Assembly: GCA_900757615.1 (NCBI GenBank)
Contig: CAAEON010000054.1
Coordinates: forward strand, 20,742-84,741
Source of the DNA: an uncultured Collinsella sp.
Lineage (GTDB): Bacteria > Actinomycetota > Coriobacteriia > Coriobacteriales > Coriobacteriaceae
DNA: 64,000 nt
Reading direction: 5' to 3'
The notes under the pieces were generated by a model. It was not told the origin of the DNA, did no database searches, and was given only the letters and a program-made list of their open reading frames with translations. Within the stretch, counting starts at the first letter, position 1. Each line of letters starts with the position of its first letter. The position numbers and the translations under genes were made by a program. Positions 8,153 through 16,982 of the stretch are shown piece by piece.

Positions 8153-9796
8153 TCACGCCCTATAGAACACGTTGTCGGCAAAGAAGTCGGCCGGGGGCTC
8201 CATGCAGGCAATCTCGCCGTCAAACATCATGGCGACGTCGTCGGCTACCTGCTCGGCAAAGTCCAAATCGTGCGTAGCCATGATGACGGTGCCGCCAGCC
8301 TTCGCATGGTCACGCAGGGCGCGGGCGATGATGCGGCGGCTGGCCAGGTCCAGACCCTTGGTGGGCTCATCGAGCAATAGCAGTTCGGGGCCGATTAGCA
8401 GTAGCTTTGCCAACGCAAGCAGTTGGCGCTGTCCGCCCGAAAGGTCATAGGGGTGGCGTTCCCCTAAGCCCGCGAGCCCCAGACTCACCGCGCGCTCCCG
8501 CGCCATATCCTCGCCGTACCCGCAGGTCGAAGCCCATTCCATCAGCTCGTCGCGCACCGTCTCGGCAACCAACAACGCCTTGGGATTCTGAGGCAGCAGC
8601 GCCGCCGATGCCGCCCCACGCACCATGCGCCCACGCTGCAACTTGACCGTTTTGGCCAGGATCGAGAGCATCGTCGACTTGCCGCAGCCGTTTCCGCCCA
8701 CAATCGCATGCACCGCGCCAGCCAAAAACGCCGCATCGAGTCCGCGCAGCACCCAGCCAGACGCCCGATCGTAGCGAAACCAGCTTCCTGCCAAGGTGGT
8801 AGCCGACCCAGCGTACATTTTCGGGAATATTCTGCATCCATCGGCACGCGATGGCACCTCCGAGCCGTCCTGCGGCAGAAGTTGCTCCTCAAATTCAGCC
8901 GATTTGTCCGGTTTCAGTCCCTTTTTCACGCCCGGAGCGTCCGCGCGTGGGTCCAAAGAGCCCTGCTGGTCACCGACAGTGCTGAAAATTCCGTTTTTTG
9001 CACGCCGCGAGCCACCCCACCCTGGCACCTCGCCAGAAAAGAGTTCTTCACGATGCCCCAAGGAGGCAATGTCGGCCACCTCGCGCACGCGACCGCCCTC
9101 AATCCGGTACGCACACGTCGCATACTCGAGCATCGGTCTCGGTTGATGCGTCGCCACAACAACCGTGCAGCCCAGCTCACGGTTCACGCGAAACAGCGCG
9201 TGCAGAAAATTCTTCTCGGCAACGGGATCGAGCTGAGACGTGGGCTCGTCGAGCAGCAGCACGCGCGGGCGTAGCGTCAGAACGGCCGCCAACGACAGCA
9301 ACTGTTTGCGACCACCCGAAAGCGTGTCAGTATCGCGGTGAAGCCAATCTTCCAGCCCAAAGAAATAGCTGGTCTCAGCTACGCGACGGCGCATCTCGTC
9401 GCGCGACACACCCAGATTCTCTAGGCCAAACGCCATCTCGTGCCACACGGTTTCGCACACGATCTGGTTCTCGGGATCCTGGAACACATAACCCACGCGC
9501 TCCGCCGATGCCCGCACGTCCATGTCGGCGACGGGCTCGCCCAGCACGCGCAGCTCGCCGGAGCGCGTACCCGCCGGAGCGATCTCGGGCTTGAGCAGCG
9601 ACAGCAGCGTCGATTTGCCCGACCCGGTACCGCCAACAAGCAGCGCAAACGCACCTTGGGAAACACGCCAATCAAGTCCCTCGAGCACCGGTGCCTCGGC
9701 CCCGGGATAGGCAAAACTAAGGCCTCGCACCTCAATCGCCGGCGCGGCCGAGCCATATGCCACACCCGCCGCCGAGCTCCTATCAAACCGAGCCAT
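8153..9796 (-). CDS. ECF transporter ATPase, two ATP-binding domains fused in one chain
   Basis: A 547-residue protein holding two complete ABC ATPase domains, equivalent to a fused EcfA-EcfA'. Domain 1 has Walker A GGTGSGKST at 55-63, signature LSGGRKQ near 160 and Walker B VLLLDEPT. Domain 2 has Walker A GGNGCGKST near 370, LSGGQRQ and LLLLDEPT. A low-complexity linker of about 70 residues joins them. The protein powers ECF import at the cytoplasmic membrane. It overlaps the stop codon of the EcfT gene, so the T and A subunits are co-translated. The S component that uses it is probably the one at 1742-2440, perhaps with others elsewhere. Confidence 0.92.
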   Translation of the reverse strand: MARFDRSSAAGVAYGSAAPAIEVRGLSFAYPGAEAPVLEGLDWRVSQGAFALLVGGTGSGKSTLLSLLKPEIAPAGTRSGELRVLGEPVADMDVRASAERVGYVFQDPENQIVCETVWHEMAFGLENLGVSRDEMRRRVAETSYFFGLEDWLHRDTDTLSGGRKQLLSLAAVLTLRPRVLLLDEPTSQLDPVAEKNFLHALFRVNRELGCTVVVATHQPRPMLEYATCAYRIEGGRVREVADIASLGHREELFSGEVPGWGGSRRAKNGIFSTVGDQQGSLDPRADAPGVKKGLKPDKSAEFEEQLLPQDGSEVPSRADGCRIFPKMYAGSATTLAGSWFRYDRASGWVLRGLDAAFLAGAVHAIVGGNGCGKSTMLSILAKTVKLQRGRMVRGAASAALLPQNPKALLVAETVRDELMEWASTCGYGEDMARERAVSLGLAGLGERHPYDLSGGQRQLLALAKLLLIGPELLLLDEPTKGLDLASRRIIARALRDHAKAGGTVIMATHDLDFAEQVADDVAMMFDGEIACMEPPADFFADNVFYRA

Positions 9797-10683
9797 CAGC
9801 CAAACCTCTTCTCATCAATCGCATGCAACGCGCAAGGCAGCACCATCCAGGCAGCGTACACGACATAGCCCGGCCACGGCGCCGGCACCGAGAGCTGCGG
9901 ATAAAACGAATACTGCGTCGTCGCGGTCCACGCCACTGCCGCCGTGGCCACGCCAAACAACGCAAGCCCAACCAGCGCGGCAACGTCGCTGCGCCCCAGT
10001 CGATACCGCGCATACGTCGTACGACGCGTCGCGGCACCCCACCCGCGCGAGCGCATCGCGTCCGCGCGCTCCAGCGAATCTTCCATGCCCCAGCCCATCA
10101 ACACACTCGATGCCCGCAAACGCGAACGCACGGGGTCGGCCGGCGCGCGGCCCGGCACATCAATCGCATCCTGCACCGCCAGCACCGTACGACCGCGGCG
10201 CAAAAACTGCGGGATAAGCCTCATGCACATCGAGATCATGAGCGCAATCACCGGTGCGGCATTACCCAGCAGCGCGAGCACCTTGTCGTATTCGAGCATC
10301 GACGCCGCGGCCTCAAACCACAGCACGCTCGCCACGAACAGCCCGCCCATGCACAGGCCGTATACCATGCTCTCCAGATACACCGCGCGCATACCAATAC
10401 GGAACAGCTCCGTCGAGCCCGAGGCGCTAAACAGCGGATTGACCAGCGCAACAATCAAAATCACCGGCAGCTGCCAGCGGAGTGCGCCCAGCGTGCGGGC
10501 AGCCCCACGCGTCGCAAATCCATACGCCAGCCCGCCCGCAAGTGACAGCGCAATCAGCACCGGCTGCATCGAGAACATAGTGAACCCCAGCGTCAGCACT
10601 ATATAGAGTGCCGGCACAGCCGGATGCGACATCGAGAATGCCGCGACGGGCTCGCCGCCAAACTCCTCTCGTATGTTGTCCAC
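9796..10683 (-). CDS. ECF transporter transmembrane component EcfT
   Basis: About 295 residues: hydrophobic segments at both ends and a cytoplasmic coupling region with LRRGRTVLAVQDA and ADAMRSRGWG, matching the Ala-Arg-Gly coupling motifs of EcfT. GTG at 10683 is chosen because it gives a normal EcfT N-terminus just before SMSHPAVPALYIV and has GGGGG four nt upstream. The frame stays open to 10854, but that extension is Arg/Cys-rich and unlike the family. The final codon overlaps the ATPase gene. The 5' end faces glmU, so the intervening 200 bp must hold both promoters. The start is the least certain part. Confidence 0.85.
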   Translation of the reverse strand: MDNIREEFGGEPVAAFSMSHPAVPALYIVLTLGFTMFSMQPVLIALSLAGGLAYGFATRGAARTLGALRWQLPVILIVALVNPLFSASGSTELFRIGMRAVYLESMVYGLCMGGLFVASVLWFEAAASMLEYDKVLALLGNAAPVIALMISMCMRLIPQFLRRGRTVLAVQDAIDVPGRAPADPVRSRLRASSVLMGWGMEDSLERADAMRSRGWGAATRRTTYARYRLGRSDVAALVGLALFGVATAAVAWTATTQYSFYPQLSVPAPWPGYVVYAAWMVLPCALHAIDEKRFG

Positions 10684-10882
10684 GGGCACCCCCGTCCCTT
10701 CGCTCAAACAACAGCTCCGCAGCACCGCCAACGCCGCACACAAGCAGTGCAAACGCCACGTCGGCGGCGCAAGCCTCAACCGCCGCAAACCAATCGTTAC
10801 GCGCTCGTCATATGCCTGCGGTATCATATTGCGCCGTGTATCGTTTCCAAACACACGTCTCTATAACGTAACAGGAGATCAC

Positions 10883-12295
10883 ATGGACGCAACCGCAATT
10901 ATCCTCGCTGCCGGCGAGGGCACCCGCATGAAGTCGAACCACTGCAAGGTTTCGCACAAGATCCTGGGTAAGCCCATGGTCCAGTGGATCGTCGACGCTA
11001 CCATCAAGGCCGGCTGCAGCCGCGTCGTGGTTGTCATCGGCAGCCACGCCGACGAGATGCGCGCCCTCATCGGCGGCGCCTACGCCAACAGCGCCACCAA
11101 GGTCGAGTGCGTCGAGCAGACCGAGCGTCTGGGCACCGGTCACGCCGTGAAGGTCGCGCTCGAGGCCTGTGGCATCACCGAGGGTCCGGTCGTCGTGCTC
11201 AACGGCGATCTGCCGCTCATCACCGCCGACACCGTCGCCAAGTTCGCGCAAACCGTTGCCACCGGCGAGCTCGCCTGCACCGTCATGACCATGACCCCGC
11301 CCGATCCTTTCGGCTACGGCCGCATCAAGCTGGGCGCCGATGGTCAGATCGAGCGCATCATCGAGCAGAAGGACTGCACGCCCGAGCAGGCCGCCACGCT
11401 GCTGGAGTGCAACGCCGGCTGCTACGCCTTTGACGGCGCGCAACTCGCCGCCCACATTAACGAGATCGGCAACGACAACGCGCAATCCGAGTACTACCTG
11501 CCCGACATGCTCGAGATCCTCAAAGGCCACGGCCAGGCTGTCTCCATCTTCCACTGCGACGACTACCGCGACGGCCTGGGCGTCAACAGCCGCATCCAGC
11601 TCGCACAGCTCACCGCCATCGCGCGCGACCGCATCAACGAGCACTGGATGGCAGAGGGCGTCACGTTCATCGACCCCACGCAGGCTTGGATCGGCCCCGA
11701 CGCCACCATCGGCCGCGACACCGTCGTGTGGCCGCAAACGCACCTGATCGGCCACGTCACTGTGGGCGAGGAGTGCCAGCTCGGCCCCAACAGCCGTCTC
11801 ACCGACACCACCGTCGGCAGCGGCTGCACCATCGATGAGACCATCGCCATTGAGGCCGTCATCGAGAACGGCGTCGACTGCGGCCCGCGCGCCTACCTGC
11901 GCCCGGGCACCCACATGCTCGACGGTTCCAAGGCCGGCACGCACGTGGAGATCAAGAAGTCTACGATCGGCGAGGGCTCCAAGGTGCCGCACCTGTCCTA
12001 CATCGGCGACACCACCATGGGCTCCGGCGTCAACGTGGGCGCGGGCTCCATCACCTGCAACTACGATGGCGTGCACAAGCACAAGACCGTCATCGGCAAG
12101 GATGCCTTCATTGGCTCCGACACCATGATGGTCGCGCCCGCCCAGATCGGCGACGGCGCACTCGTGGCCGCCGGCTCCGTCATCACCGAGCCGGTCCCGG
12201 CCGACGCACTTGGTCTGGGCCGCGCCCGTCAGGTAAATATTGAGGGCTGGGCCGCCGATTACCGCCGCCGCCTGCACGAGGACGACGAGGTATAA
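10883..12295 (+). CDS. glmU: Bifunctional UDP-GlcNAc pyrophosphorylase / GlcN-1-P acetyltransferase
   Basis: A 470-residue GlmU that makes UDP-N-acetylglucosamine for peptidoglycan. The N-terminal uridyltransferase has LAAGEGTRMKS at residues 8-18 and the substrate-binding NGDLPL. The C-terminal half is a left-handed beta-helix of hexapeptide repeats ending in an acetyl-CoA site (VGAGSITCNYDG). ATG at 10883 has AGGAG six nt upstream. Length is slightly above the usual 456. It is divergent from the ECF T/A genes and followed after a terminator by prs. This pairing is common in Gram-positives and links amino sugar and PRPP supply. Confidence 0.97.
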   Translation: MDATAIILAAGEGTRMKSNHCKVSHKILGKPMVQWIVDATIKAGCSRVVVVIGSHADEMRALIGGAYANSATKVECVEQTERLGTGHAVKVALEACGITEGPVVVLNGDLPLITADTVAKFAQTVATGELACTVMTMTPPDPFGYGRIKLGADGQIERIIEQKDCTPEQAATLLECNAGCYAFDGAQLAAHINEIGNDNAQSEYYLPDMLEILKGHGQAVSIFHCDDYRDGLGVNSRIQLAQLTAIARDRINEHWMAEGVTFIDPTQAWIGPDATIGRDTVVWPQTHLIGHVTVGEECQLGPNSRLTDTTVGSGCTIDETIAIEAVIENGVDCGPRAYLRPGTHMLDGSKAGTHVEIKKSTIGEGSKVPHLSYIGDTTMGSGVNVGAGSITCNYDGVHKHKTVIGKDAFIGSDTMMVAPAQIGDGALVAAGSVITEPVPADALGLGRARQVNIEGWAADYRRRLHEDDEV

Positions 12296-12310
12296 CGTTT
12301 TACCAAGCAC

Positions 12311-12345
12311 AAAAGGAGCTGCTCCATGGGGGCGGCTCCTTTTTC
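12311..12345 (+). terminator. Rho-independent terminator after glmU
   Basis: A hairpin with AAAAGGAGC on the left and GGCTCCTTTTT on the right begins 16 nt after the glmU stop codon and ends in five Ts. Confidence 0.8.
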
Positions 12346-12487
12346 TATCGTGACCTGCGCAACCGGATGAGTGGTCGGTTCGTGTCCGTTGGCGGTAAAG
12401 ACGTTATCAGGACCCGATAAACCCCGCCGCGCGGTTACAATGCAACAAGGCATCTATATGGCATTCGATGTATAAAGGAGAAGGGTA

Positions 12488-13474
12488 ATGCCGATTAATG
12501 ATCCCGAGAAGTCGGAGAATATGCGCAAGTCCATCCGCGTGTATTCCGGTTCCTCCAACCGTCCCCTCGCTCAGAAGATTGCTGAGTACCTTGGGGTCGA
12601 GCTTTCGGGCCTTACGCTAAAGCAGTTCGCCAATGGTGAGATTTACGCCCGCTACGACGAGACCGTCCGCGGCGCCGACGTCTTCCTGATTCAGTCCGTG
12701 GCCGGCGGCAACGTCAACGACATGCTCATGGAGCTGCTCATCGCCACCGACGCTGCCAAGCGCGCATCCGCCCGCTCCATCACCGCCGTTATCACCCACT
12801 ACGGCTATGCCCGCCAGGACCGCAAGGCCGGCCCGCGTGAGCCCATCACCGCCCGCCTCGTCGCCAACCTGCTCGAGCGCGCCGGCGTCAACCGCATCAT
12901 CACCCTCGACCTGCACCAAGGCCAGATCCAGGGCTTCTTCGATATCCCGGTTAACCACCTGTCCGCACTGCCGCTGTTTGGCCAGTACTACAACGACATG
13001 CACTTCGACACCGACAACCTGGTTGTCGTCTCCCCCGACGTGGGTCGCGCCAAGGCCGCCAAAAAGCTGTCCGATATGCTCGGCTGCGACCTGGCCATCG
13101 CCCACAAGGGCCGTCCGCGCCACAACGCCGCCGAGGTCATGGGCATCATCGGTGACATCAAGGGCAAGACCTGCATCATCAACGACGACATGATCGACAC
13201 CGCTGGCACCCTGTGCGCCAACGTCAAGGAGCTCAAGGCTATGGGCGCTGGCGACATCTACGTCTGCGCCACCCACGGCATCTTCTCCGGTCCGGCCATC
13301 GAGCGTCTGAACGACGCCCCCATCGTCGAGTGCGTCGTCACCGACGCCATTCCCGTCGAGGTCGGCGGCAAGATCAAGACCATCTCGGTCGCCGAGGAGT
13401 TCGCTCAGGCCATCTCCGCCGTTTACCACGAGGAGCCCGTCTCCACGCTCGTCGGCGGCGACTTCGCGCTGTAG
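12488..13474 (+). CDS. prs: Ribose-phosphate pyrophosphokinase (PRPP synthase)
   Basis: A 328-residue PRPP synthase, transferring pyrophosphate from ATP to ribose 5-phosphate; its product feeds the purine and pyrimidine genes of this window. Visible motifs are GSSNRPLAQKIAEYLG at the N-terminus, the flexible-loop YARQDRKAGPREPI, the metal-binding LDLHQGQIQGFF and the PRPP loop IINDDMIDTAGT. AAAGGAGAAGGGTA lies directly before the ATG. The chain is about 13 residues longer than the typical 315, mainly at the N-terminus (MPINDPEKSENM), so an internal ATG at codon 12 is possible. A TACAAT box near 12435 is a likely -10 element. Confidence 0.96.
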   Translation: MPINDPEKSENMRKSIRVYSGSSNRPLAQKIAEYLGVELSGLTLKQFANGEIYARYDETVRGADVFLIQSVAGGNVNDMLMELLIATDAAKRASARSITAVITHYGYARQDRKAGPREPITARLVANLLERAGVNRIITLDLHQGQIQGFFDIPVNHLSALPLFGQYYNDMHFDTDNLVVVSPDVGRAKAAKKLSDMLGCDLAIAHKGRPRHNAAEVMGIIGDIKGKTCIINDDMIDTAGTLCANVKELKAMGAGDIYVCATHGIFSGPAIERLNDAPIVECVVTDAIPVEVGGKIKTISVAEEFAQAISAVYHEEPVSTLVGGDFAL

Positions 13475-13497
13475 TCGCTTGACCCTCGCATCTCACC

Positions 13498-13597
13498 GGA
13501 AGCCCGGTAGGCCTGCGGGGTTATCACGCCGACGTCCTCGCCGCTTCGCGGCTGCGGGATGTCGGCGTGATAACCCCTCCCGGCCTACCGGGCTTCC
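13498..13597. repeat. 100-bp imperfect palindrome between prs and pth
   Basis: Outer arms GGAAGCCCGGTAGGCC (13498-13513) and its complement (13582-13597) pair perfectly. Inner arms GGGGTTATCACGCCGAC (13517-13533) and its complement (13561-13577) also pair. GCCGCttcGCGGC is at the centre. No T-run follows, so it is more like a repetitive extragenic palindrome than a simple terminator. Confidence 0.85.
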
Positions 13598-13712
13598 TGC
13601 TGTCTCGGGGCAGCTGTTTTCTGAAATGACTTTTCCGTGCCCTTTCCTCGCCTTCGGCGGGCGTGGTAGCCTTTGTCGTTGATTAAACTTTTTATGTAAC
13701 GGAAGGACAAAT

Positions 13713-14342
13713 ATGGCAGCTGCACAGCCGCTTAAGATTCGCATGGTTGCCGGGCTTGGCAACCCGGGTGAGGAATATGCCGAGACCCGCCACAACGCCG
13801 GCTTTAAGGCGATCGATGAGCTGGCCCGTCAGGCCGGTGTCACGTACTGGAAAAACCAGGCCGGCGCCGAGGTCGCGCTCATCAACATCAACGATCCCGA
13901 GGAAGAGGGCGGCAAGCGCCAGATTGTACTGGTCAAGCCGCAGTCGTACATGAACACCTCGGGCGGACCCATCTCCAAGCTCTGCCGCGAGTACAAGATC
14001 AAGGCCGAGGAGCTGCTCGTCATCCACGACGAGCTTGACATTCCCGCCGGTGACGTGCGCGTCAAGGTGGGCGGAGGCCATGCCGGCCACAACGGTCTGC
14101 GCTCCATCATCGACAAGATGGGCAGCCGCGACTTTAGCCGTATCCGCACCGGCATCGGCAACCCTCCCGGCAAGATGGCCGTGGCAGACTATGTGCTCAA
14201 ACAGCTGCGCGCCCGCGAGGCCGATGACTTCCAGGACACCTGCGCCCGCGCCGCCGACGCCGCCGGCCTGGCCATCGTGCACGGCGTGATCTATGCCCGC
14301 GACCACGTCAACGGCGCCGCCTCCACCAACGGCAAGCACTAA
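13713..14342 (+). CDS. pth: Peptidyl-tRNA hydrolase
   Basis: A 209-residue Pth that recycles peptidyl-tRNA released from stalled ribosomes. GLGNPGEEYAETRHNAGF at residues 14-31 contains the catalytic His27. Further family blocks are KPQSYMNTSGGP, LLVIHDELDIP and GGGHAGHNGLRSI. GGAAGGAC lies ten nt before the ATG. The stop codon TAA overlaps the first bases of a GGGACAG-type repeat. The prs-pth order is frequent in Gram-positive bacteria. Nothing is unusual apart from a slightly long C-terminus. Confidence 0.96.
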   Translation: MAAAQPLKIRMVAGLGNPGEEYAETRHNAGFKAIDELARQAGVTYWKNQAGAEVALININDPEEEGGKRQIVLVKPQSYMNTSGGPISKLCREYKIKAEELLVIHDELDIPAGDVRVKVGGGHAGHNGLRSIIDKMGSRDFSRIRTGIGNPPGKMAVADYVLKQLRAREADDFQDTCARAADAAGLAIVHGVIYARDHVNGAASTNGKH

Positions 14343-14380
14343 AACCTACCAAAAAGGGATGTTTATTTTGGCAGGTTTTA
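14342..14380. repeat. GGGACAG-family hairpin, arm type AAAACCTGCCA, at the pth stop
   Basis: AAACCTACCAAAA pairs with TTTTGGCAGGTTT around a loop with AGGGATGTTTA. The left arm shares bases with the pth stop codon. Copies with the same arms are at 14504-14541 and 28330-28370. It may act as the pth terminator. Confidence 0.7.
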
Positions 14381-14446
14381 TCTACGAAAACGCCCCAGTG
14401 GCCGCATCGCAATAAACCCCGCACTGTCATACACACATAGCGCCCC

Positions 14447-14488
14447 AAAGGGGGCCGGCCTCACCGAAGCGCAAGGCCGGCCCCCTTT
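14447..14488 (+). terminator. Strong GC-rich hairpin downstream of pth
   Basis: AAAGGGGGCCGGCC (14447-14460) pairs with GGCCGGCCCCCTTT (14475-14488), leaving a 14-nt loop. The symmetry lets it work on both strands; no long T-run follows. It lies between two GGGACAG-type hairpins. Confidence 0.6.
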
Positions 14489-14503
14489 GCCGTTTTGCCT
14501 GAT

Positions 14504-14541
14504 AAAACCTGCCAAAATAAACCTCTCCCCCTTTGGCAGGT
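14504..14541. repeat. GGGACAG-family hairpin, arm type AAAACCTGCCA
   Basis: ACCTGCCA pairs with TGGCAGGT, with the loop AAATAAACCTCTCCCCCTT in between. It is close to the copy at 28330-28370, whose loop has AAATAAACCTGTCCC. Confidence 0.65.
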
Positions 14542-14603
14542 CGAAGTGGATAAACCCTGCTCCCAACCGCCGAAGACACACGTAAGTGACATGTCCATGA
14601 GGG

Positions 14604-14714
14604 TATAATTTGCACCGTATGTCTGCACAACGCCTGTGCGCGTACGGTTTTACTCGGGCTACCGTCCATTTCCGTGGAGGCACGGTTCGGCAGCCCTAAC
14701 AAGAGAGGGGTTCT
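14604..14714 (+). promoter_or_regulatory. Promoter -10 box and structured leader of nfnAB
   Basis: TATAAT at 14604-14609 is a good -10 box 105 nt before the NfnA start. The leader folds into a nested stem: GGGCT/AGCCC outside, ACCGT/ACGGT inside, spanning about 14657-14696, just ahead of the Shine-Dalgarno GAGAGGGG. No known riboswitch was recognised. Confidence 0.45.
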
Positions 14715-15554
14715 ATGTATAAGATCCTGGAGAAGACGCAGTTCTCGGAGAAGGTGTTCAAGTTCCGCATCGAGGCGCCCGCAATCGCCAAGCATGCGCA
14801 CGCTGGACAGTTCCTCATGGTCCGCGCCAACGAGACGGGCGAGCGCGTCCCGTTTACCCTGGCCGGCTGGAACGGTGACGAGGGCTGGGTCGAGTTCATC
14901 TTCATGGTGATCGGCAAGACCACCGAGATGCTGTCCACCTACGAGGCCGGCGAGTCGCTGCGCGACGTCGTGGGCCCGCTGGGCGTTCCCACCGAGATGG
15001 CCGAGGGCCCCTGCGCCGTCATTGGCGGCGGCGTCGGCCTGGCAATTGCCTTCCCGGTCGCCAAGCACCTGGTCGAGACCGGTCACGAAGTTCACGCCAT
15101 CATGGGCGCCCGCACCAAGGACCTCCTGCTCATGGAGGACCAGTTCCGCGAGCTCCTCGACGAGGACCACATCCACATCACCACCGACGACGGTTCCTAC
15201 GGCGAGCAGGGCGTTGTCACCGCTCCGCTGGAGCGCCTGCTGCAGGACAAGGCCGTGAGCCAGGTCTTCTGCGTCGGCCCCGTTCCGATGATGAAGTTCT
15301 CGACCCTCACCGCCCAGAAGTACGACACCCCCATCACCGCGTCCCTCAACCCCATCATGGTTGACGGCACCGGTATGTGCGGCTGCTGCCGCGTCGAGGT
15401 GGGCGGCGTGACCAAGTTCGCTTGCGTCGACGGCCCCGACTTCGATGCCACCCTGGTCGACTGGGATGACCTTCGTGCCCGCCAGGCCGCTTACCGTTCC
15501 GAAGAGGGCGAGTCCCTCAAGGCCTATGAGGAAAAGAGCTGCGCATGCCACTAG
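14715..15554 (+). CDS. nfnA: NADH-dependent ferredoxin:NADP+ oxidoreductase subunit A (FAD/[2Fe-2S])
   Basis: A 279-residue protein of the sulfide/dihydroorotate dehydrogenase-like FAD/NAD-binding family. An N-terminal FAD domain (RVPFTLAGW) is followed by an NAD-binding fold (AVIGGGVGLAIAFPVAK) and a C-terminal cysteine cluster (MCGCCRVEVGG...FACVDGP) for a [2Fe-2S] centre. Next to NfnB it forms the bifurcating complex that couples NADH and reduced ferredoxin to NADPH formation in anaerobes. GAGAGGGG precedes the ATG by four nt. It overlaps the NfnB gene by 10 nt. Alone it would be called a PyrK-like subunit, but its partner makes Nfn more likely. Confidence 0.88.
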   Translation: MYKILEKTQFSEKVFKFRIEAPAIAKHAHAGQFLMVRANETGERVPFTLAGWNGDEGWVEFIFMVIGKTTEMLSTYEAGESLRDVVGPLGVPTEMAEGPCAVIGGGVGLAIAFPVAKHLVETGHEVHAIMGARTKDLLLMEDQFRELLDEDHIHITTDDGSYGEQGVVTAPLERLLQDKAVSQVFCVGPVPMMKFSTLTAQKYDTPITASLNPIMVDGTGMCGCCRVEVGGVTKFACVDGPDFDATLVDWDDLRARQAAYRSEEGESLKAYEEKSCACH

Positions 15555-16954
15555 TTAACGGTCGTTTCGTTGCCGATATGAAGTCGCCCCGCACCCCCGA
15601 TAACGAGGAGCCGGCTGCCGAGCGCGCCTGCGACTTCCGCCCCGTCGACAAGGGCTTCACCGAGGAGATGGCGCTGGCCGAGGCCGAGCGCTGCCTCAAC
15701 TGCAAGAAGCCGTTCTGTGTTGAGGGCTGCCCCGTCAACATCAACATCCCCCGCTTTATCGAGCAGATCCGCGCGAAGGACTTCGGCGGCGCCCTCGATA
15801 CCATCCGCGAGGACTCCATGCTTCCCGCTATCTGCGGCCGCGTCTGCCCGCAGGAGAACCAGTGCGAGGGCAAGTGCATCCGTGGTAAGAAGTCCGAGCC
15901 CGTGGCCATCGGCCAGCTCGAGCGCTTCCTGGGTGACCGCCCCGAGCTCGCTTCCACGCCCAAGATGGCTCCCAAGAACGGCAAGAAGGTCGCCGTCGTC
16001 GGCTCTGGCCCGTCCGGCATCACCTGCGCTGGCGAGCTCGCCCGCAACGGCTTTGACGTCACCGTCTTTGAGGCCTTCTTCACCGGCGGCGGCGTGCTGG
16101 TCTACGGCATCCCCGAGTTCCGTCTGCCCAAGGCAGTCGTCAAGCGCGAGATTGACGGCCTGGAGGACATGGGCGTCAAGTTTGAGTACAACTCCGTCGT
16201 GGGCAACATGGCCACGGCCGAGGAGCTGTTCGAGCAGGGCTTCGACGCCATCTACGTGGCGACCGGCGCTGGCCTGCCCAAGTTCCTCAACGTCCCCGGC
16301 GAGAACCTGCCCAACGTCTTCTTCGCCAACGAGTACCTCACCCGCGTGAACCTGATGAAGGCCAACAAGTTCCCCGAGTACGACACCCCCACCAAGCACG
16401 GCAAGAACGTCGTCGTCTTTGGTGGCGGCAACGTGGCTATGGACGCCGTCCGTACCGCCAAGCGCCTGGGCGCCGAGCATGCCATCATCGCCTACCGTCG
16501 TACCGAGGACGAGATGCCCTGCCGTCGCGCCGAGCTGCACCATGCTAAGGCCGAAGGCGTCGAGGTTCTGCCGCTCGTCTCCCCGCTCGAGTTTGTCGCT
16601 GGCGAGGACGGCTCCGTGTGCGCCGTCAAGGTCCAGAAGATGGAACTCGGCGAGCCTGACGAGTCCGGCCGTCGCCGCCCGGTGCCCATCGAGGGCGCCA
16701 TCGAGGAGATCCCCTGCGACGTCGCGATCTCGGCTATCGGCACCAACGCCAACCCCTTCGCAAAGAAGATCGGCGGCAAGATGGAGCTCAACAAGTGGGG
16801 CTACATCGTTGCCGACGAGGAGACCGGCCAGACCACCGATCCCCGCATCTGGGCCGGCGGCGACATCGTCACCGGTGCCGCAACGGTCATTCTGGCGATG
16901 GGCGCCGGCAAGAAGGCCGCCGCTTCCATCACCAAGAGCCTGCTGGGCGAGTAA
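15545..16954 (+). CDS. nfnB: NADH-dependent ferredoxin:NADP+ oxidoreductase subunit B (GltD-like)
   Basis: A 469-residue glutamate-synthase-small-subunit-like flavoprotein. The N-terminal domain has two [4Fe-4S] cysteine sets (CLNCKKPFCVEGCP and CGRVCPQENQCEGKC). FAD binds at VAVVGSGPSGITCAGEL and NADPH at VVVFGGGNVAMDAVRTA; the second FAD block is near AGGDIVTGAATVILA at the C-terminus. It is translated in overlap with NfnA, and no glutamate synthase large subunit lies nearby, so NfnB fits better than GltD. The complex would balance NADH, NADPH and ferredoxin pools in the cytosol. Confidence 0.9.
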   Translation: MPLVNGRFVADMKSPRTPDNEEPAAERACDFRPVDKGFTEEMALAEAERCLNCKKPFCVEGCPVNINIPRFIEQIRAKDFGGALDTIREDSMLPAICGRVCPQENQCEGKCIRGKKSEPVAIGQLERFLGDRPELASTPKMAPKNGKKVAVVGSGPSGITCAGELARNGFDVTVFEAFFTGGGVLVYGIPEFRLPKAVVKREIDGLEDMGVKFEYNSVVGNMATAEELFEQGFDAIYVATGAGLPKFLNVPGENLPNVFFANEYLTRVNLMKANKFPEYDTPTKHGKNVVVFGGGNVAMDAVRTAKRLGAEHAIIAYRRTEDEMPCRRAELHHAKAEGVEVLPLVSPLEFVAGEDGSVCAVKVQKMELGEPDESGRRRPVPIEGAIEEIPCDVAISAIGTNANPFAKKIGGKMELNKWGYIVADEETGQTTDPRIWAGGDIVTGAATVILAMGAGKKAAASITKSLLGE

Positions 16955-16982
16955 TCACCCTCAGCGCTAGCCATCAAACGGC

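Noticed and set aside
10684..10882. Riboswitch or longer N-terminus for EcfT
   Set aside because: No conserved vitamin riboswitch core was recognised, and the Arg/Cys-rich frame extension does not resemble EcfT.
10808..12310. A 500-codon open frame opposite glmU
   Set aside because: Its composition is that of an antisense shadow (Asp/Gly/Val/Ala-rich) and glmU is unambiguous.
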